Shown: positions 23,164 through 33,338, numbered from the stretch's first letter. The stretch is DNA of 64,000 nt from Clostridium transplantifaecale (GCF_900626075.1 NZ_UYZY01000003.1:1-64000), one strand, 5' to 3'. The notes: generated by a model not told the origin, from the letters alone. Numbers and translations are program-made.

Positions 23164-23573
23164 ATCCGAAACCTCCTTCCGGTCTATTATTATACCCGAC
23201 GATTGCATCGGACTTTTAATCATTCTTGCTCTCTGCGCGCCGCGGAAGCAGCCGGGATGCAGGGGAAACTAAAAACCTAAGGAAAAGCGGGAGAGTATTA
23301 TGCAATTATGCAACAGGCAAGAAAAAACCGCAAGATCTGGAACAATGGATACGAATGAACGCTTTGGCCTTTCGTAAGGGGAGCGCTGATTCCGTAACGT
23401 TATTCAGATATTGTTTATGCCCCTGATTCATGCTATAATCGTTTCAACAGCACTTTGTCAATATGTACACTAACTGGGCGGCGAAAAGCAGGACGGCACC
23501 GCCCTGTTTTTATGCAGGGCAAGTTTGAAGCAAAGTATGAAATTTATAAATACGAAAGCGGAGGCCAGGGGGA
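23164..23573 (+). promoter_or_regulatory. Intergenic with chemoreceptor promoter
   Basis: TTGTTT (23411-23416), 17-bp spacer, TATAAT (23434-23439) reads toward the chemoreceptor gene. A GGGCGG/CCGCCC hairpin lies in the leader near 23476-23503. No credible gene in 23164-23410; the short open frame at 23226 has no family or ribosome binding site. Confidence 0.6.
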
Positions 23574-25283
23574 ATGAGTAAATTAAAGGTGGGGAAAAAG
23601 TTATTTATCTCGTATGTGATGATCTTAATTGTACTGATAGCGGGATGTGCCGTGAGCATCGCCGATTTTGTTAAATTAGGAGGGCAGATAGAGACTTTTT
23701 ACAACGGACCCTTCACGGTTAATGACAGCGCAGGCACTGTTAACGCCAATTTTGAAAGAATGCAGAAGGCAGTCTACCGTTCAATTTCAAACACGGATCC
23801 TGAGATTGTAAGGGAAGCGGTTACTAATGCCAGGGAAGCCGCTCTGATTATACAGGAGCAGATAGCGATAATTGAAGAGCATTTTCTGGGTGACAAAGAG
23901 ATTATTGCCCGTCTGAATGCAGCGCTTGAAAAGCTTGCGCCGATGCGGGAGACGGTGCTTTCCCTGGCCGCGGAAAACCGTAATTCGGAAGCGGCCGGTT
24001 ACATGGAGAACAATAATATCCCCACAATCAAGGAGGCCCAGGCGGAGCTGGATAACCTGATAGAGAGCGGAAAAAACAAGGGGGAAAGTCTTGTCGCCGG
24101 GCTTCAGGACAGACAGACCAAGGCGGTCACCACGATGATGATATTGGGAAGCGTTGGAGTGATTGTCAGCGCCATATTCGGCGCATATATCACGCGGGGG
24201 ATTTCACAGCCGGTGAAGGAACTGGAAGAAGCGGCCCGCAGTATGGCCCGGGGAGAGTTTTCTGATATAAAGATTGAGTACCGCGCGCAGGATGAACTGG
24301 GGCAGCTGGCCGACGATATGAGAAATATGGCGTCTATCCTGTCGACTATTATACGGGATGAAACTTATCTGCTTGGAGAAATGGCAAATGGGAATTTTAA
24401 TGTGCATAGCAGTGAAGAAGAGCAGTACGTAGGTGATTTACGTCAGTTTTTTTTATCGATGAGACGGATTAACGACGGATTGAGCAGTACCCTTTTACAG
24501 ATTAACCGCGCTTCCCAGGAAGTTGCATCGGGTTCAGAACAGGTGGCCCAGGCAGCCCAGACTCTGGCTGAGGGAGCTTCAGAGCAGGCATCTTCCGTAG
24601 AGGAACTTTCCGACACGAATGAGAGAATATCGGAGCAGATAGACAGAAATACAAGGAACGTGCAGGATGCCAGTGCGGGGGCCAGAATCCTTCAGTCAAA
24701 TGCACAGGAAAGCAAAATCTGCATGCAGGATATGCTGAATGCGATGGCCGAGATCAGCAAAAGTTCCTGCGAAATCAGGAAGATCATAAAAACAATCCAG
24801 GACATTGCTTTCCAGACTAATCTTCTTGCCCTGAATGCAGCGGTGGAAGCGGCACATGCGGGAGAACAGGGGAAAGGATTTGCCGTGGTGGCGAATGAGG
24901 TGCGCGATCTGGCGGGAAAATCCGCCGCAGCATCGAAAAGCACGGCAGCCCTGATAGAAAATTCTCTTCTGATGGTAGAAAAGGGAACGAAGATAGCAAA
25001 TAAAACGGCTGAATCATTGGAAGAAGTAGTATCAGGAGTCCGGCAGGTGACGGAATCACTGAGTTATATTGCCGATGCGTCGGAAAAACAGTCTGATTCG
25101 ATCCGTCAGATTACGGATAGCGTCAATTTGATATCGGGCGTGGTCCAGACAAATTCCGCAACATCGGAAGAGAGCGCCGCCGCCAGTGAGGAATTGTCTT
25201 CCCAGGCACAGCTGCTAAATAATTTGGTCGCCCGGTTTAAATTAAAAGAAGCTGCCGGGAATAGTATAGAGAGATTACGCTGA
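23574..25283 (+). CDS. Methyl-accepting chemotaxis protein
   Basis: A 569-aa receptor. Membrane segments at ~10-30 and ~187-207 bracket an extracytoplasmic four-helix-bundle sensor. A HAMP domain follows ([23 protein letters not shown]), then a second HAMP-like stretch, then the signalling domain whose hairpin tip reads [20 protein letters not shown] and [18 protein letters not shown]. It should pass ligand occupancy to CheA/CheW, none of which is in this window. Ligand unknown. Single-gene unit with its own promoter and terminator. Confidence 0.92.
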   Translation: MSKLKVGKKLFISYVMILIVLIAGCAVSIADFVKLGGQIETFYNGPFTVNDSAGTVNANFERMQKAVYRSISNTDPEIVREAVTNAREAALIIQEQIAIIEEHFLGDKEIIARLNAALEKLAPMRETVLSLAAENRNSEAAGYMENNNIPTIKEAQAELDNLIESGKNKGESLVAGLQDRQTKAVTTMMILGSVGVIVSAIFGAYITRGISQPVKELEEAARSMARGEFSDIKIEYRAQDELGQLADDMRNMASILSTIIRDETYLLGEMANGNFNVHSSEEEQYVGDLRQFFLSMRRINDGLSSTLLQINRASQEVASGSEQVAQAAQTLAEGASEQASSVEELSDTNERISEQIDRNTRNVQDASAGARILQSNAQESKICMQDMLNAMAEISKSSCEIRKIIKTIQDIAFQTNLLALNAAVEAAHAGEQGKGFAVVANEVRDLAGKSAAASKSTAALIENSLLMVEKGTKIANKTAESLEEVVSGVRQVTESLSYIADASEKQSDSIRQITDSVNLISGVVQTNSATSEESAAASEELSSQAQLLNNLVARFKLKEAAGNSIERLR

Positions 25284-25318
25284 AAAGCGCCGCCGGTTTC
25301 CTTCCGGCGGCGCTTTTC
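25282..25318 (+). terminator. Chemoreceptor terminator
   Basis: Perfect 15-bp stem GAAAAGCGCCGCCGG / CCGGCGGCGCTTTTC with a 7-nt loop. Confidence 0.85.
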
Positions 25319-25406
25319 TCACGACATTGTGATATAATTAGAGAGGACGGAACACAAACCGTTTAGAATTTCACAAATTTATAACAGACTAAGAGAGGAA
25401 AGAGTT

Positions 25407-26789
25407 TTGACAGACAGCGACAAACTGATTTACAATCTGGTTTATGATTACTATGAGACAAGAATATTAATGGGAGTGTGCCTTTATGGTGAAGAGCTCC
25501 CTTCCATACCTAAAATCGGGGAAACTTTTCGTATGGCTCCCCGGACCGTGAGGGCCGCGCTTTCCCGCCTGGAGGAAAAAGGATATATAGAAGTAACGGC
25601 CAGAAAACCGGCCAGGGTGATATACCAGGCAGACGAGGCGCGGTTCAGGGAAAATGCCGCTATGTATTTTGTGCCGAGAAGGGCGGGAATCATTGATTTC
25701 TGCGGGGCGGGATTATTGCTGGTGGAACCGGTCTGGATGTATGCCCAGAGCAGTTTAGATAAAGATACATGGGAGAAGCTGAAAAAAAATCTGTCGGAAG
25801 CATGGATGACGGATTTGTCCGTTTCTACCCGTCTTCATCTTCATGCCTTTGATGAACTGCAGAACAGGCTGTTCCTGAATTTTTATTGGGAACTGCTCCG
25901 GTATATCCGTTTTCCCTATCTGTCCAGAAAGGATATGCATTCGGAAAGAGACAGAGAACTTTTGGTTGACGGAAAAGAGAATGAGTCTGAGATTATGAGA
26001 GTAACGTTTGAGGACGATTTTAATGCCGGCATGAGAAAACTTCTGATGTTCTGTGCCAGGGCAGAAGAGGAGTATGGGCTGAAGGAAATGGAACCGATAC
26101 CCTTTTGCTGGAACGTATACTGGCAGCGGCCGCAGTTATGTTATACGCTGGTTTCACGTATTATCACCGTAATCATGAAAGGAACTTATCCGATCGGAAG
26201 TTCCCTGCCCTCCCTGTCCAACATGGCGAAGCAGCTGGACGTTTCATACAGGACGCTGCGCCGCACTCTCAGTATCCTGGGCAGTCTTGGGATTATCAGT
26301 TGCCACCGGGGAAGAGTGGCGGAAGTCTGTTTCGAGATTGGCCCTATTGATTTTGGGCGGGCTGAAGTAAAGGAGGGATTGCGCCTCTACCGGGAAAGTT
26401 TGCAATTCATGGCATTAACGGTGCGTCCCGTTTTGCTTTATACTCTGCAGAATGTGGAAAAGGAACAGCGAGATTCACTGACGGCAGGATTTGAAGAGAT
26501 TTCCAGACAGGATAAATGCTATCTGTGCTTTAAACTGGTGAGTGATTTCATCGTAACTAACTGCCCTTTGGCTACCGTGAGGGAGTGCTACCGCGTTTTA
26601 GATGAATTTATAGTCTGGGGATATCCTTTTGTTTTGAACCGTGCAAAGAGACCAGATCTGCGGGAAGAGTATGCGAAAGTAATCTGTAAGGCGGAAAAAT
26701 CGCTTAAGAAAGGAGAACTGGAAAGCTTCGCCGACACCTGGAAAAATCTTCTGGAGCAAGATTTGCTGAAAGCCAATCAGATTGTATAG
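25407..26789 (+). CDS. Regulator with two GntR-type winged helices
   Basis: A 460-aa protein starting at TTG with AGAGAGGAAAG upstream; an extended -10 (TGATATAAT) ends near 25337. Residues ~8-70 form a GntR winged helix (YGEELPSIPKIGETFRMAPR, TVRAALSRLEEKGYIEV). A second occurs at ~258-315 (YPIGSSLPSLSNMAKQLDVS, YRTLRRTLSILGSLGIIS). Helical regions of ~180 and ~140 residues follow each, matching neither the FadR nor the UbiC effector domain by eye. A single chain with two DNA-binding domains is unusual for GntR proteins, which normally pair as dimers. Target unknown; nadA lies downstream. Confidence 0.75.
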   Translation: MTDSDKLIYNLVYDYYETRILMGVCLYGEELPSIPKIGETFRMAPRTVRAALSRLEEKGYIEVTARKPARVIYQADEARFRENAAMYFVPRRAGIIDFCGAGLLLVEPVWMYAQSSLDKDTWEKLKKNLSEAWMTDLSVSTRLHLHAFDELQNRLFLNFYWELLRYIRFPYLSRKDMHSERDRELLVDGKENESEIMRVTFEDDFNAGMRKLLMFCARAEEEYGLKEMEPIPFCWNVYWQRPQLCYTLVSRIITVIMKGTYPIGSSLPSLSNMAKQLDVSYRTLRRTLSILGSLGIISCHRGRVAEVCFEIGPIDFGRAEVKEGLRLYRESLQFMALTVRPVLLYTLQNVEKEQRDSLTAGFEEISRQDKCYLCFKLVSDFIVTNCPLATVRECYRVLDEFIVWGYPFVLNRAKRPDLREEYAKVICKAEKSLKKGELESFADTWKNLLEQDLLKANQIV

Positions 26790-26828
26790 GCATAAATGCC
26801 TCACTTTGCAGTTTTATTAACAGGTGTC

Positions 26829-26857
26829 TTGTCACATGATTTAAAATATGCTATACT
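26829..26857 (+). promoter_or_regulatory. nad operon promoter with possible NiaR site
   Basis: TTGTCA (26829-26834), 17-bp spacer, TATACT (26852-26857). The -35 box is part of TGTCTTGTCA, one base off the dyad TGTCTTGACA, which resembles NiaR sites as far as I recall. The leader to 26970 is 113 bases. Confidence 0.6.
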
Positions 26858-26970
26858 TTGCGGGTGCGGTTCATACAGGCGGTTTACCGGATTCACTGAC
26901 AATTCTTCAGTCCCTCAGCCTGCCGCACAGCAGGAAAGACCGCCATGAGTGCGGCAGAATAGAGGAGCAT

Positions 26971-27873
26971 ATGACAAAACAGGAAGAGATAAATCAATTA
27001 AAAAAGGAAAAGGATGCAGTGATCCTGGCTCACTATTATGTAGAGCCGGAAGTGCAGGAAATTGCTGATTATGTAGGGGATTCCTTTAATTTGAGCAAAT
27101 ACGCCGCCGGGCTGGCGAATCAGACACTTGTTTTCTGCGGCGTTTCGTTTATGGGAGAGAGCGGGAAGCTTTTAAGCCCTGAAAAGACGGTGCTGATGCC
27201 TGATGCGGATGCGGACTGCCCGATGGCCCATATGGTGCGGAAGGAAGAGGTCGAGCAGGCGAGGAAAAGATATGAAGATCTGGCGGTCGTCTGTTATATC
27301 AACTCAACGGCAGAGATTAAATCATGGGCCGATGTGTGCGTCACCTCTGCTAATGCCGTACAGATTGTGAGAAATCTGCCAAATAAAAATATATTGTTTA
27401 TCCCGGATAAAAACCTGGGACGTTTTGTAGCGGAACAGGTCCCGGATAAAAATGTGATTCTGGTGAAAGGGTTCTGCCCTGTCCATGAACAGATGAAAGC
27501 GATGGAAATTGAGAAACTGAGGAAGGAGCATCCGGAGGCGAAAGTGCTGGCTCACCCGGAATGCAATGAGCCGCTGCTAAAACAGGCTGATTACATAGGT
27601 TCCACCACAGGAATTATAAATTATACGACAAAGAGCGAGGCGGATGAGTTTATCATAGCGACGGAAATCGGAGTACGCTATGAACTGGAAAAGAAAAATC
27701 CCGGAAAAAGATTCTATTTTCCTGCAACCGCGCCGGTCTGTGCCGATATGAAGAAAATTACACTGGATAAGATTATCAATGTGCTGAAAACAGGTGACAA
27801 CAAGGCCGGAGTCCGGGAGGACCTTGCCGCCCCTGCGAAAAAAACTTTGTCTAGAATGCTTGAACTGGCCTGA
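26971..27873 (+). CDS. nadA: Quinolinate synthase
   Basis: Start at ATG 26971 behind AGAGGAG gives 300 aa, the normal length; the frame extends upstream without a ribosome binding site. NadA condenses iminoaspartate with dihydroxyacetone phosphate to quinolinate using a [4Fe-4S] cluster. Visible family motifs: LAHYYVEPEVQEIADYVGDS, FCGVSFMGESGKLL, VCYINSTAEIKSWAD, CVTSANA, GFCPVH, HPECNEPL, GSTTGI and APVCADM, which include the three cluster cysteines. First gene of a nadA-nadB-nadC operon; nadB follows after 18 bases. Confidence 0.95.
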   Translation: MTKQEEINQLKKEKDAVILAHYYVEPEVQEIADYVGDSFNLSKYAAGLANQTLVFCGVSFMGESGKLLSPEKTVLMPDADADCPMAHMVRKEEVEQARKRYEDLAVVCYINSTAEIKSWADVCVTSANAVQIVRNLPNKNILFIPDKNLGRFVAEQVPDKNVILVKGFCPVHEQMKAMEIEKLRKEHPEAKVLAHPECNEPLLKQADYIGSTTGIINYTTKSEADEFIIATEIGVRYELEKKNPGKRFYFPATAPVCADMKKITLDKIINVLKTGDNKAGVREDLAAPAKKTLSRMLELA

Positions 27874-27891
27874 TAAAGAGGGGGGATAACG

Positions 27892-29109
27892 ATGGTGAAG
27901 AACATTTACTGCGATGTAGTGATTGCCGGCTGCGGAGTGGGAGGACTTTATACGGCGCTGAGCCTGCCGCGGGAACAGAAGATTGTGATGCTGTCGAAGG
28001 AAGGAATTGAAAAATGTGATTCCATGCTGGCACAGGGAGGAATCTGTGTGATGCGGGATGACGAGGATTTTGAACCTTACTTTGAGGATACGATGAAAGC
28101 CGGGCATTATGAGAACCGAAAAGAGAGCGTTGAAATCATGATTCGTTCCAGCCGGGAGGTGATTAACCATCTTGTGGAGCTGGGGGTGCAGTTTGACAGA
28201 AATCCCGACGGAAGCTTAAATTATACCCGCGAGGGGGCGCATTCCCGTCCGAGAATCTGTTTCCACAAGGATATCACAGGGAAAGAAATTACAAGCGTGC
28301 TGCAGAGGCGGGTGAAGGAGCTTCCGAATGTGATAGTGTTGGAATACACGGCCATGACGGACATCCTGGTATCCGACGGAAAATGTGCCGGTATGTCTGC
28401 CGTGACGGCGGAGGGACACACGCTTTACATTCATGCGGCCGACACGGTTATGGCTACGGGAGGGATCGGCGGGCTCTATGAACACTCGACGAATTATCCA
28501 TGTCTTACCGGGGATGCCCTCGCAGTTGCCAAGAAACATGGCATAAAACTGGAACATCTGGATTATGTCCAGATTCATCCGACCAGCCTGTACAGCGGTA
28601 AACCGGGGCGCAGCTTCCTGATTTCAGAATCGGCCAGGGGAGAGGGAGCCGTGCTCCTAAACGGCAAGGGAGAGCGCTTTGTAAACGAACTTCTGCCCAG
28701 AGACGTGGTTTCAAAAGCGATCAGGAAGGAGATGGAGAAGGAGGGGAGCAGCCATGTCTGGCTGTCCTTTGAGCCGGTGGGCGAAGAGGAAATACGGAGC
28801 CATTTCCCCAACATCTATCAGAAATGCCTGGAAGAGGGATATGATATCACAAAGGAACCAATCCCTGTTGTTCCCGCACAGCATTATTTTATGGGCGGAA
28901 TTCATGTGGACAGTGATTCCAGGACAACAATGGATCATCTGTATGCGGTAGGCGAGACCAGCTGCAACGGTGTCCATGGGAAAAACCGTCTGGCCAGCAA
29001 CAGCCTGCTGGAAAGCCTTGTATTTGCAAAAAGAGCCGCCGTTAAAATCGCGGAAGGCCGGAAAGGGAGTATCAGCTATGAATCCAATTACCATGCAGCT
29101 TGCTGCTGA
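27892..29109 (+). CDS. nadB: L-aspartate oxidase
   Basis: A 405-aa flavoprotein supplying iminoaspartate to NadA. FAD-binding GCGVGGLYTAL near the N terminus, MLAQGGICVM, TREGAHSRPRI, TGGIGGLYEHSTNYPC, HPTSLY and the C-terminal SCNGVHGKNRLASNSLLESL are all family signatures. It lacks the C-terminal helical domain of the ~530-aa enterobacterial enzyme, a short form common in clostridia. Ribosome binding site GAGGGGG; its 3' end overlaps nadC by 32 bases. Confidence 0.93.
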   Translation: MVKNIYCDVVIAGCGVGGLYTALSLPREQKIVMLSKEGIEKCDSMLAQGGICVMRDDEDFEPYFEDTMKAGHYENRKESVEIMIRSSREVINHLVELGVQFDRNPDGSLNYTREGAHSRPRICFHKDITGKEITSVLQRRVKELPNVIVLEYTAMTDILVSDGKCAGMSAVTAEGHTLYIHAADTVMATGGIGGLYEHSTNYPCLTGDALAVAKKHGIKLEHLDYVQIHPTSLYSGKPGRSFLISESARGEGAVLLNGKGERFVNELLPRDVVSKAIRKEMEKEGSSHVWLSFEPVGEEEIRSHFPNIYQKCLEEGYDITKEPIPVVPAQHYFMGGIHVDSDSRTTMDHLYAVGETSCNGVHGKNRLASNSLLESLVFAKRAAVKIAEGRKGSISYESNYHAACC

Positions 29110-29932
29110 CAAGTATATCCGTCTTGCACTGGAGGAGGATATCAACAGTGAGGATGTGACAACCAATTCCGTCATGCCGGAGTATAGAAAAGGGGAAGTA
29201 CAGCTTATCTGTAAGGAAGATGGAATGATTGCCGGACTGCGGATATTTGAACGGGTATTTACACTGCTTGATCCGGAAACGGAGGTAGTGTTTGACGTGA
29301 AGGACGGCGATGCCGTAAAAAAGGGCCAGCATCTGGCCACAGTAAGAGGCGATATCAGGGTTCTCCTCTCCGGCGAGAGGACGGCGCTCAATTATCTTCA
29401 ACGCATGAGCGGAATTGCCACCTACACCAACACGGTCGTAAAACTTCTGGAGGGAACAAAAACAAAGCTTCTGGATACGAGAAAGACGACTCCCTGTATG
29501 CGGATTTTTGAAAAATACGCGGTCCGTATCGGCGGCGGTAACAATCACAGATATAACTTGTCGGATGGCATTCTGCTAAAGGATAATCACATAGACGCGG
29601 CCGGAGGAGTCGGAAAGGCCGTAGAGGCGGCCAGGGCGTACGCTCCGTTTGTCCGCAAAATCGAGGTAGAGACCGAGAACCTTGATATGGTGAAAGAAGC
29701 GGTGGAGTCCGGTGCGGATATCATTATGCTGGATAATATGACCCCGGAACAGATGGCTGAGGCCGTGCGTCTGATAGACGGGAGGGCGGAGACAGAATGT
29801 TCGGGTAATATCACAAAGGAAAATATAAGGGCCATTACGGCCACGGGCGTAGACTATGTATCCAGCGGCGCCCTGACGCATTCGGCGCCGATCCTGGATA
29901 TCAGCCTGAAGCATCTGAAAGTTTTGGAATAA
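29078..29932 (+). CDS. nadC: Nicotinate-nucleotide pyrophosphorylase (carboxylating)
   Basis: Start at ATG 29078 (AAGGGAG 8 bases upstream, inside nadB) gives 284 aa, the family length; the frame continues upstream but is nadB territory. Catalyses quinolinate plus PRPP to nicotinate mononucleotide and CO2. Motifs: ALEEDINSEDVTT, GERTALNYLQRMSGIAT, LDTRKTTPCMR, GGGNNHRYNLSDGILLKDNH, KIEVETEN, IIMLDNM and YVSSGALTHSA. Last gene of the operon, followed by a hairpin. Confidence 0.95.
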   Translation: MNPITMQLAADKYIRLALEEDINSEDVTTNSVMPEYRKGEVQLICKEDGMIAGLRIFERVFTLLDPETEVVFDVKDGDAVKKGQHLATVRGDIRVLLSGERTALNYLQRMSGIATYTNTVVKLLEGTKTKLLDTRKTTPCMRIFEKYAVRIGGGNNHRYNLSDGILLKDNHIDAAGGVGKAVEAARAYAPFVRKIEVETENLDMVKEAVESGADIIMLDNMTPEQMAEAVRLIDGRAETECSGNITKENIRAITATGVDYVSSGALTHSAPILDISLKHLKVLE

Positions 29933-30000
29933 GGACGGAAGAAATGCAGAACTGCCTTTTCAATTCTTAAAATATTAAAAATAATTTATTTAGCCTGCGG

Positions 30001-30048
30001 GGCTGCCGCAGCAGCTGTATTTTTTGATAGCTGCTGCGACAGCCTTTT
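30001..30048 (+). terminator. nad operon terminator
   Basis: GGCTGCCGCAGCAGCT (30001-30016) pairs with AGCTGCTGCGACAGCC (30029-30044) with one mismatch, then TTTT. The rest of 29933-30353 is AT-rich leader; AGTCCTAA occurs at 30074 and again in the operator below. Confidence 0.7.
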
Positions 30049-30250
30049 GTCGATCGAAAATAAAAAATGTGAAGTCCTAATGCCACATAAAAACATTCAT
30101 TTGACTGCAATAAAGGACTTGAACTAAATGCGGCTATTTTTAAAATGTCAAACTTTAACGAGAATTATCTCGTCATTTGACAGAATAATATTGAAAAACT
30201 ACAAGAAAAAAGTAGAAAATGAAGTAAAATGAAAAAATGGCAAAAATCCA

Positions 30251-30316
30251 TTGACAATAAAATTTATAAGTGATATAAATAAAACTAAATTAGGACATAA
30301 AAATAATAAGTCCTAA
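30251..30316 (+). promoter_or_regulatory. Promoter and palindromic operator of carrier-amidohydrolase operon
   Basis: TTGACA (30251-30256), 17-bp spacer, TATAAA (30274-30279). Immediately downstream is the palindrome TTAGGAC (30290-30296) N13 GTCCTAA (30310-30316), placed where a bound repressor would block transcription. The likely regulator is the divergent gene at 34607-35911. Confidence 0.65.
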
Positions 30317-30353
30317 AATGGGCGCCTGATAAAAAGACAAAGGAGATAATGAA

Positions 30354-31745
30354 ATGACAAATGCATTATTGACAGAATTGCTGCAGAGCATGGCTCTGCT
30401 GGGAGTTTTTCTATTACTCGGGGTTTTTATCAGGGCGAAATTGAAGCTGTTTCAAAAAACGTTCATTCCGTCATCTGTGATCGGAGGTTTTTTACTGCTG
30501 CTTTTGGGACCTCAGGTACTGAATGTCCTGCCCGTTCCGGAAGAATGGTTTTCCATCTACTCACTTTTGCCGGGGATTCTCATTGTTCCCGTCGTGGCCT
30601 CGGTTCCTCTGGGTCTGACTATCGCAGGAGGAGATAAAAACGGTGTGAATGCCGGAATTTTAAAGAATGTATTTCCTTTAATCGGGATCGGACTCGGAGC
30701 TTCCATGCTTCAGTTTGCGACAGGATTCGGGACACATGTCCTTTTTGGCGGAGAGAGTTTATACGAAGTATTTGGAATTGAGCTTTCTATCGGCTTTGTC
30801 GGCGGCCACGGCACGGCCGGAACGCTTGGGAATATGCTTTCCGAACTGAACCTTCCATACTGGCAGACCTCTCAGGGGGTGGCCACCACCACAGCCACCT
30901 TTGGCATTGTGGGTGGAATCCTGATTGGCATTATGATGATTAACTGGGCGGCCAGACATGGACAGACCGCAGTTTTGAAAAAACCGGCCGATATTCCAGA
31001 ACCGATCCGAGTCGGGTTTGAGAAAGACATTAAAAAGCAGGCGTCTGTGGGACGTGAGACAACGATGTCTTCCTCTATCGATACCCTGGCCTTCCATGCC
31101 GCACTGATTTTCGCAGCCTGCGGTCTGGCGTATCTCCTTCTGATGGGAGCAAAGAAATACCAGATTCCCGTTCTGTCAAGCATTTCAGTGTGGGCTTACG
31201 CTATGATTGTAATGTTTGGAATCTGGGGGCTCATGAGTAAATTAAAACTGGCCTATCTGGTGGACGAGAAGATTAAGAGTAAGGTTTCCAGCTCTTTTAC
31301 GGAATTTGCAGTAATTGCGGCAATTGCCAGTCTGCCGATCAAAGCGGTTGCAGCATACATAATACCGATTATGGTGATGGTACTCATCGGATACATTGTG
31401 ACAAGTATTGTTTTGTTCTTCTTCTGTAAGAAGCTGCTTAAGGGATACTGGTTTGAGCAGATGGTGGCTACTTTGGGTATGAGTACGGGGGTATTTCTCA
31501 CCGGAGTGCTGCTCCTTAGAATCTGTGACCCGGATCTGGAGAGTCCTGCCCTGGCTAATTATTCACTGTCGTATACGGTGACCAGCATTATCTATTTTGC
31601 GATGCTGAACCTGTTCATTGTGCTGCCGATGAATTACGGTGCAGGGGTTACGGCTCTGGCCGCCCTGGTTATGGGAATTGCCGCACTGCTATTTGCCGTC
31701 ATTACCAGCCGCCTGTCATTCGGCCCGGCATTTAAGGGGAATTAA
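30354..31745 (+). CDS. GltS-type sodium:glutamate symporter family protein
   Basis: A 463-aa integral membrane protein with about 12 hydrophobic segments. It has family features: an N-terminal half with FIPSSVIGGFLLLLLGPQVL, IGFVGGHGTAGTLGNM (the Gly-rich re-entrant loop) and GVATTTATFGIVGGILIG, and a C-terminal half with MSTGVFLTGVLLLRICDPD. GltS carriers import glutamate with Na+. Here the carrier precedes two M20 amidohydrolases, so the actual substrate may be an N-acylated or aminoacyl glutamate. Symbol withheld because substrate is not proven. Ribosome binding site AAAGGAG. Confidence 0.8.
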   Translation: MTNALLTELLQSMALLGVFLLLGVFIRAKLKLFQKTFIPSSVIGGFLLLLLGPQVLNVLPVPEEWFSIYSLLPGILIVPVVASVPLGLTIAGGDKNGVNAGILKNVFPLIGIGLGASMLQFATGFGTHVLFGGESLYEVFGIELSIGFVGGHGTAGTLGNMLSELNLPYWQTSQGVATTTATFGIVGGILIGIMMINWAARHGQTAVLKKPADIPEPIRVGFEKDIKKQASVGRETTMSSSIDTLAFHAALIFAACGLAYLLLMGAKKYQIPVLSSISVWAYAMIVMFGIWGLMSKLKLAYLVDEKIKSKVSSSFTEFAVIAAIASLPIKAVAAYIIPIMVMVLIGYIVTSIVLFFFCKKLLKGYWFEQMVATLGMSTGVFLTGVLLLRICDPDLESPALANYSLSYTVTSIIYFAMLNLFIVLPMNYGAGVTALAALVMGIAALLFAVITSRLSFGPAFKGN

Positions 31746-31847
31746 AGAATAGCGGGAGACCGGCACTGAAGCTGTGAAAAGCAGGGAGCGCAATGAATGG
31801 GACAAGACGAAAAGTGAGCGATACTGAAAGAAAGGTGGAGTGATACA

Positions 31848-33314
31848 GTGGAAAATTACGAAGAGTTGCTGACAGAGCTGAATGCCTGCATTTGGGATTA
31901 TGCGGAACTGAAATTCGGAGAATACCGTTCGGCTCAGGCTCTGGAGAAGCTCCTGGAGCAAAACGGATTTGAGGTGAGGAGCAGTGTGGCGGGGATGGAA
32001 ACGGCCTTTACTGCAACCTGCGGCTCCGGTTCCCCCGTTATTGGAATTCTGGCGGAATATGATGCTCTGTCGGGGCTGAGCCAGGAAGCGGGCGAGACTT
32101 GCCAGAAACCGCGGGAAGGGACGGATAACGGCCATGGCTGCGGCCACTGCCTGCTGGGAACGGCCTCCGTGGGAGCGGCTCTGATAGTGAAAGATTATCT
32201 GGAAGGACATAAGAAAAACGGAACCGTGGTTCTGGCCGGCTGTCCGGCAGAAGAAGGCGGTTCCGGAAAAGCCTATATGGCCAGGGCGGGTATCTTTGAC
32301 CGCCTCGATATTGCCCTGACCTGGCATCCGGGCGGAGGTTATGCAGTGCTGACAGGTTCCCTTCAGGCAAACTGCCAGGCATATTTCAGATTTAAAGGCG
32401 TGTCGTCCCATGCGGCCGGCGCGCCCCATCTGGGCCGGAGCGCTCTGGATGCGGTGGAGCTGATGGATGTGGGAGTCAATTATATGCGGGAACATATGGA
32501 GCCCGTGGATCGAATTCATTACGCCATTACGGACACCGGGGGCAGCTCACCGAATGTGGTGCAAAACCATGCCGAAGTGCTCTATCTGATCCGTTCTGAA
32601 AATACAGAAAAGGTCCGGAAACTTTATGAGAGGGTATGTAAAATTGCCCGGGGAGCGGCCATGATGACGGAGACCGCGGTGGAGATTGTATTTGATAAGG
32701 CGTGTTCGAATACCATCTCAAATGAGGTTCTGGAGCAATTGCTGTACGAGAGCATGGAACGCGTTCCGCTTCCTGTCTATTCGGAGGAGGAGCTAAAGTT
32801 TGCCGCAGAGATGAAAAAGACGATCACCGACAGAGATATTGAAAGCGACTTGTCCATCGGTTTTATGGAAGGCAGGGAAAAGCGCGGTGTGGAGGCCAGA
32901 TACAGGGAACTCGTAATGAGTGATTTTGTCGTCCCTCACCGTCACCGGGAGGTTCTGGTTGCAGGCTCCTCAGATGTGGGAGATGTGAGCCATACGGTTC
33001 CTACGGCCCAGTTTATCGGAGGGTGTTTTGTGCCGGGAACCCCGGCCCATTCCTGGCAGATGGTTTCCCAGAGTAAGTCGGAAACAGCCGTCAAAGGAAT
33101 GCTTTATGCCGCCAGGGTGCTGGCTGATGCAGCCATACGTGTCATTGAAGATCCGCAGATAGCCGTATTGGCCCGGGAGGAATTTAAGACGGTCACGGAG
33201 GGAAAAGCGTATTGCTGCCCGATTCCGCCTGATGTGCTGCCAAACATGAATTCAGGACGAAAGAAGGCGGAACAGCCCTCAGAGTTGCGCCAGACGGCAC
33301 AGGATGCAGGATAA
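31848..33314 (+). CDS. M20 family amidohydrolase, AbgB-like
   Basis: GTG start behind AAAGGTGGAG. The 488-aa length and motifs fit the AbgB branch of M20 peptidases: ILAEYDALSGLSQEAG, GHGCGHCLLGTASVGAAL (metal His and Cys region), AGCPAEEGGSGKAYM (catalytic Glu-Glu), DIALTWHPGG, SSHAAGAPHLGRSALDAVEL, ITDTGGSSPNVVQ and SSDVGDVSHTVPT. AbgB works with AbgA to split p-aminobenzoyl-glutamate in enteric bacteria. The partner here follows after 24 bases. The product could be glutamate, which this organism ferments. Confidence 0.85.
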   Translation: MENYEELLTELNACIWDYAELKFGEYRSAQALEKLLEQNGFEVRSSVAGMETAFTATCGSGSPVIGILAEYDALSGLSQEAGETCQKPREGTDNGHGCGHCLLGTASVGAALIVKDYLEGHKKNGTVVLAGCPAEEGGSGKAYMARAGIFDRLDIALTWHPGGGYAVLTGSLQANCQAYFRFKGVSSHAAGAPHLGRSALDAVELMDVGVNYMREHMEPVDRIHYAITDTGGSSPNVVQNHAEVLYLIRSENTEKVRKLYERVCKIARGAAMMTETAVEIVFDKACSNTISNEVLEQLLYESMERVPLPVYSEEELKFAAEMKKTITDRDIESDLSIGFMEGREKRGVEARYRELVMSDFVVPHRHREVLVAGSSDVGDVSHTVPTAQFIGGCFVPGTPAHSWQMVSQSKSETAVKGMLYAARVLADAAIRVIEDPQIAVLAREEFKTVTEGKAYCCPIPPDVLPNMNSGRKKAEQPSELRQTAQDAG

Positions 33315-33338
33315 AGAATCAGGAGGATAAGGGAAAAT

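Noticed and set aside
23226-23426. 66-aa ORF between the AraC-GNAT and chemoreceptor genes
   Set aside because: No ribosome binding site, Arg/Lys-rich random composition, and the chemoreceptor promoter lies inside its end.
23475-23573. c-di-GMP riboswitch before the chemoreceptor
   Set aside because: Location is suggestive but the conserved GEMM core and tetraloop receptor sequence are not present; only a simple GGGCGG/CCGCCC hairpin is seen.
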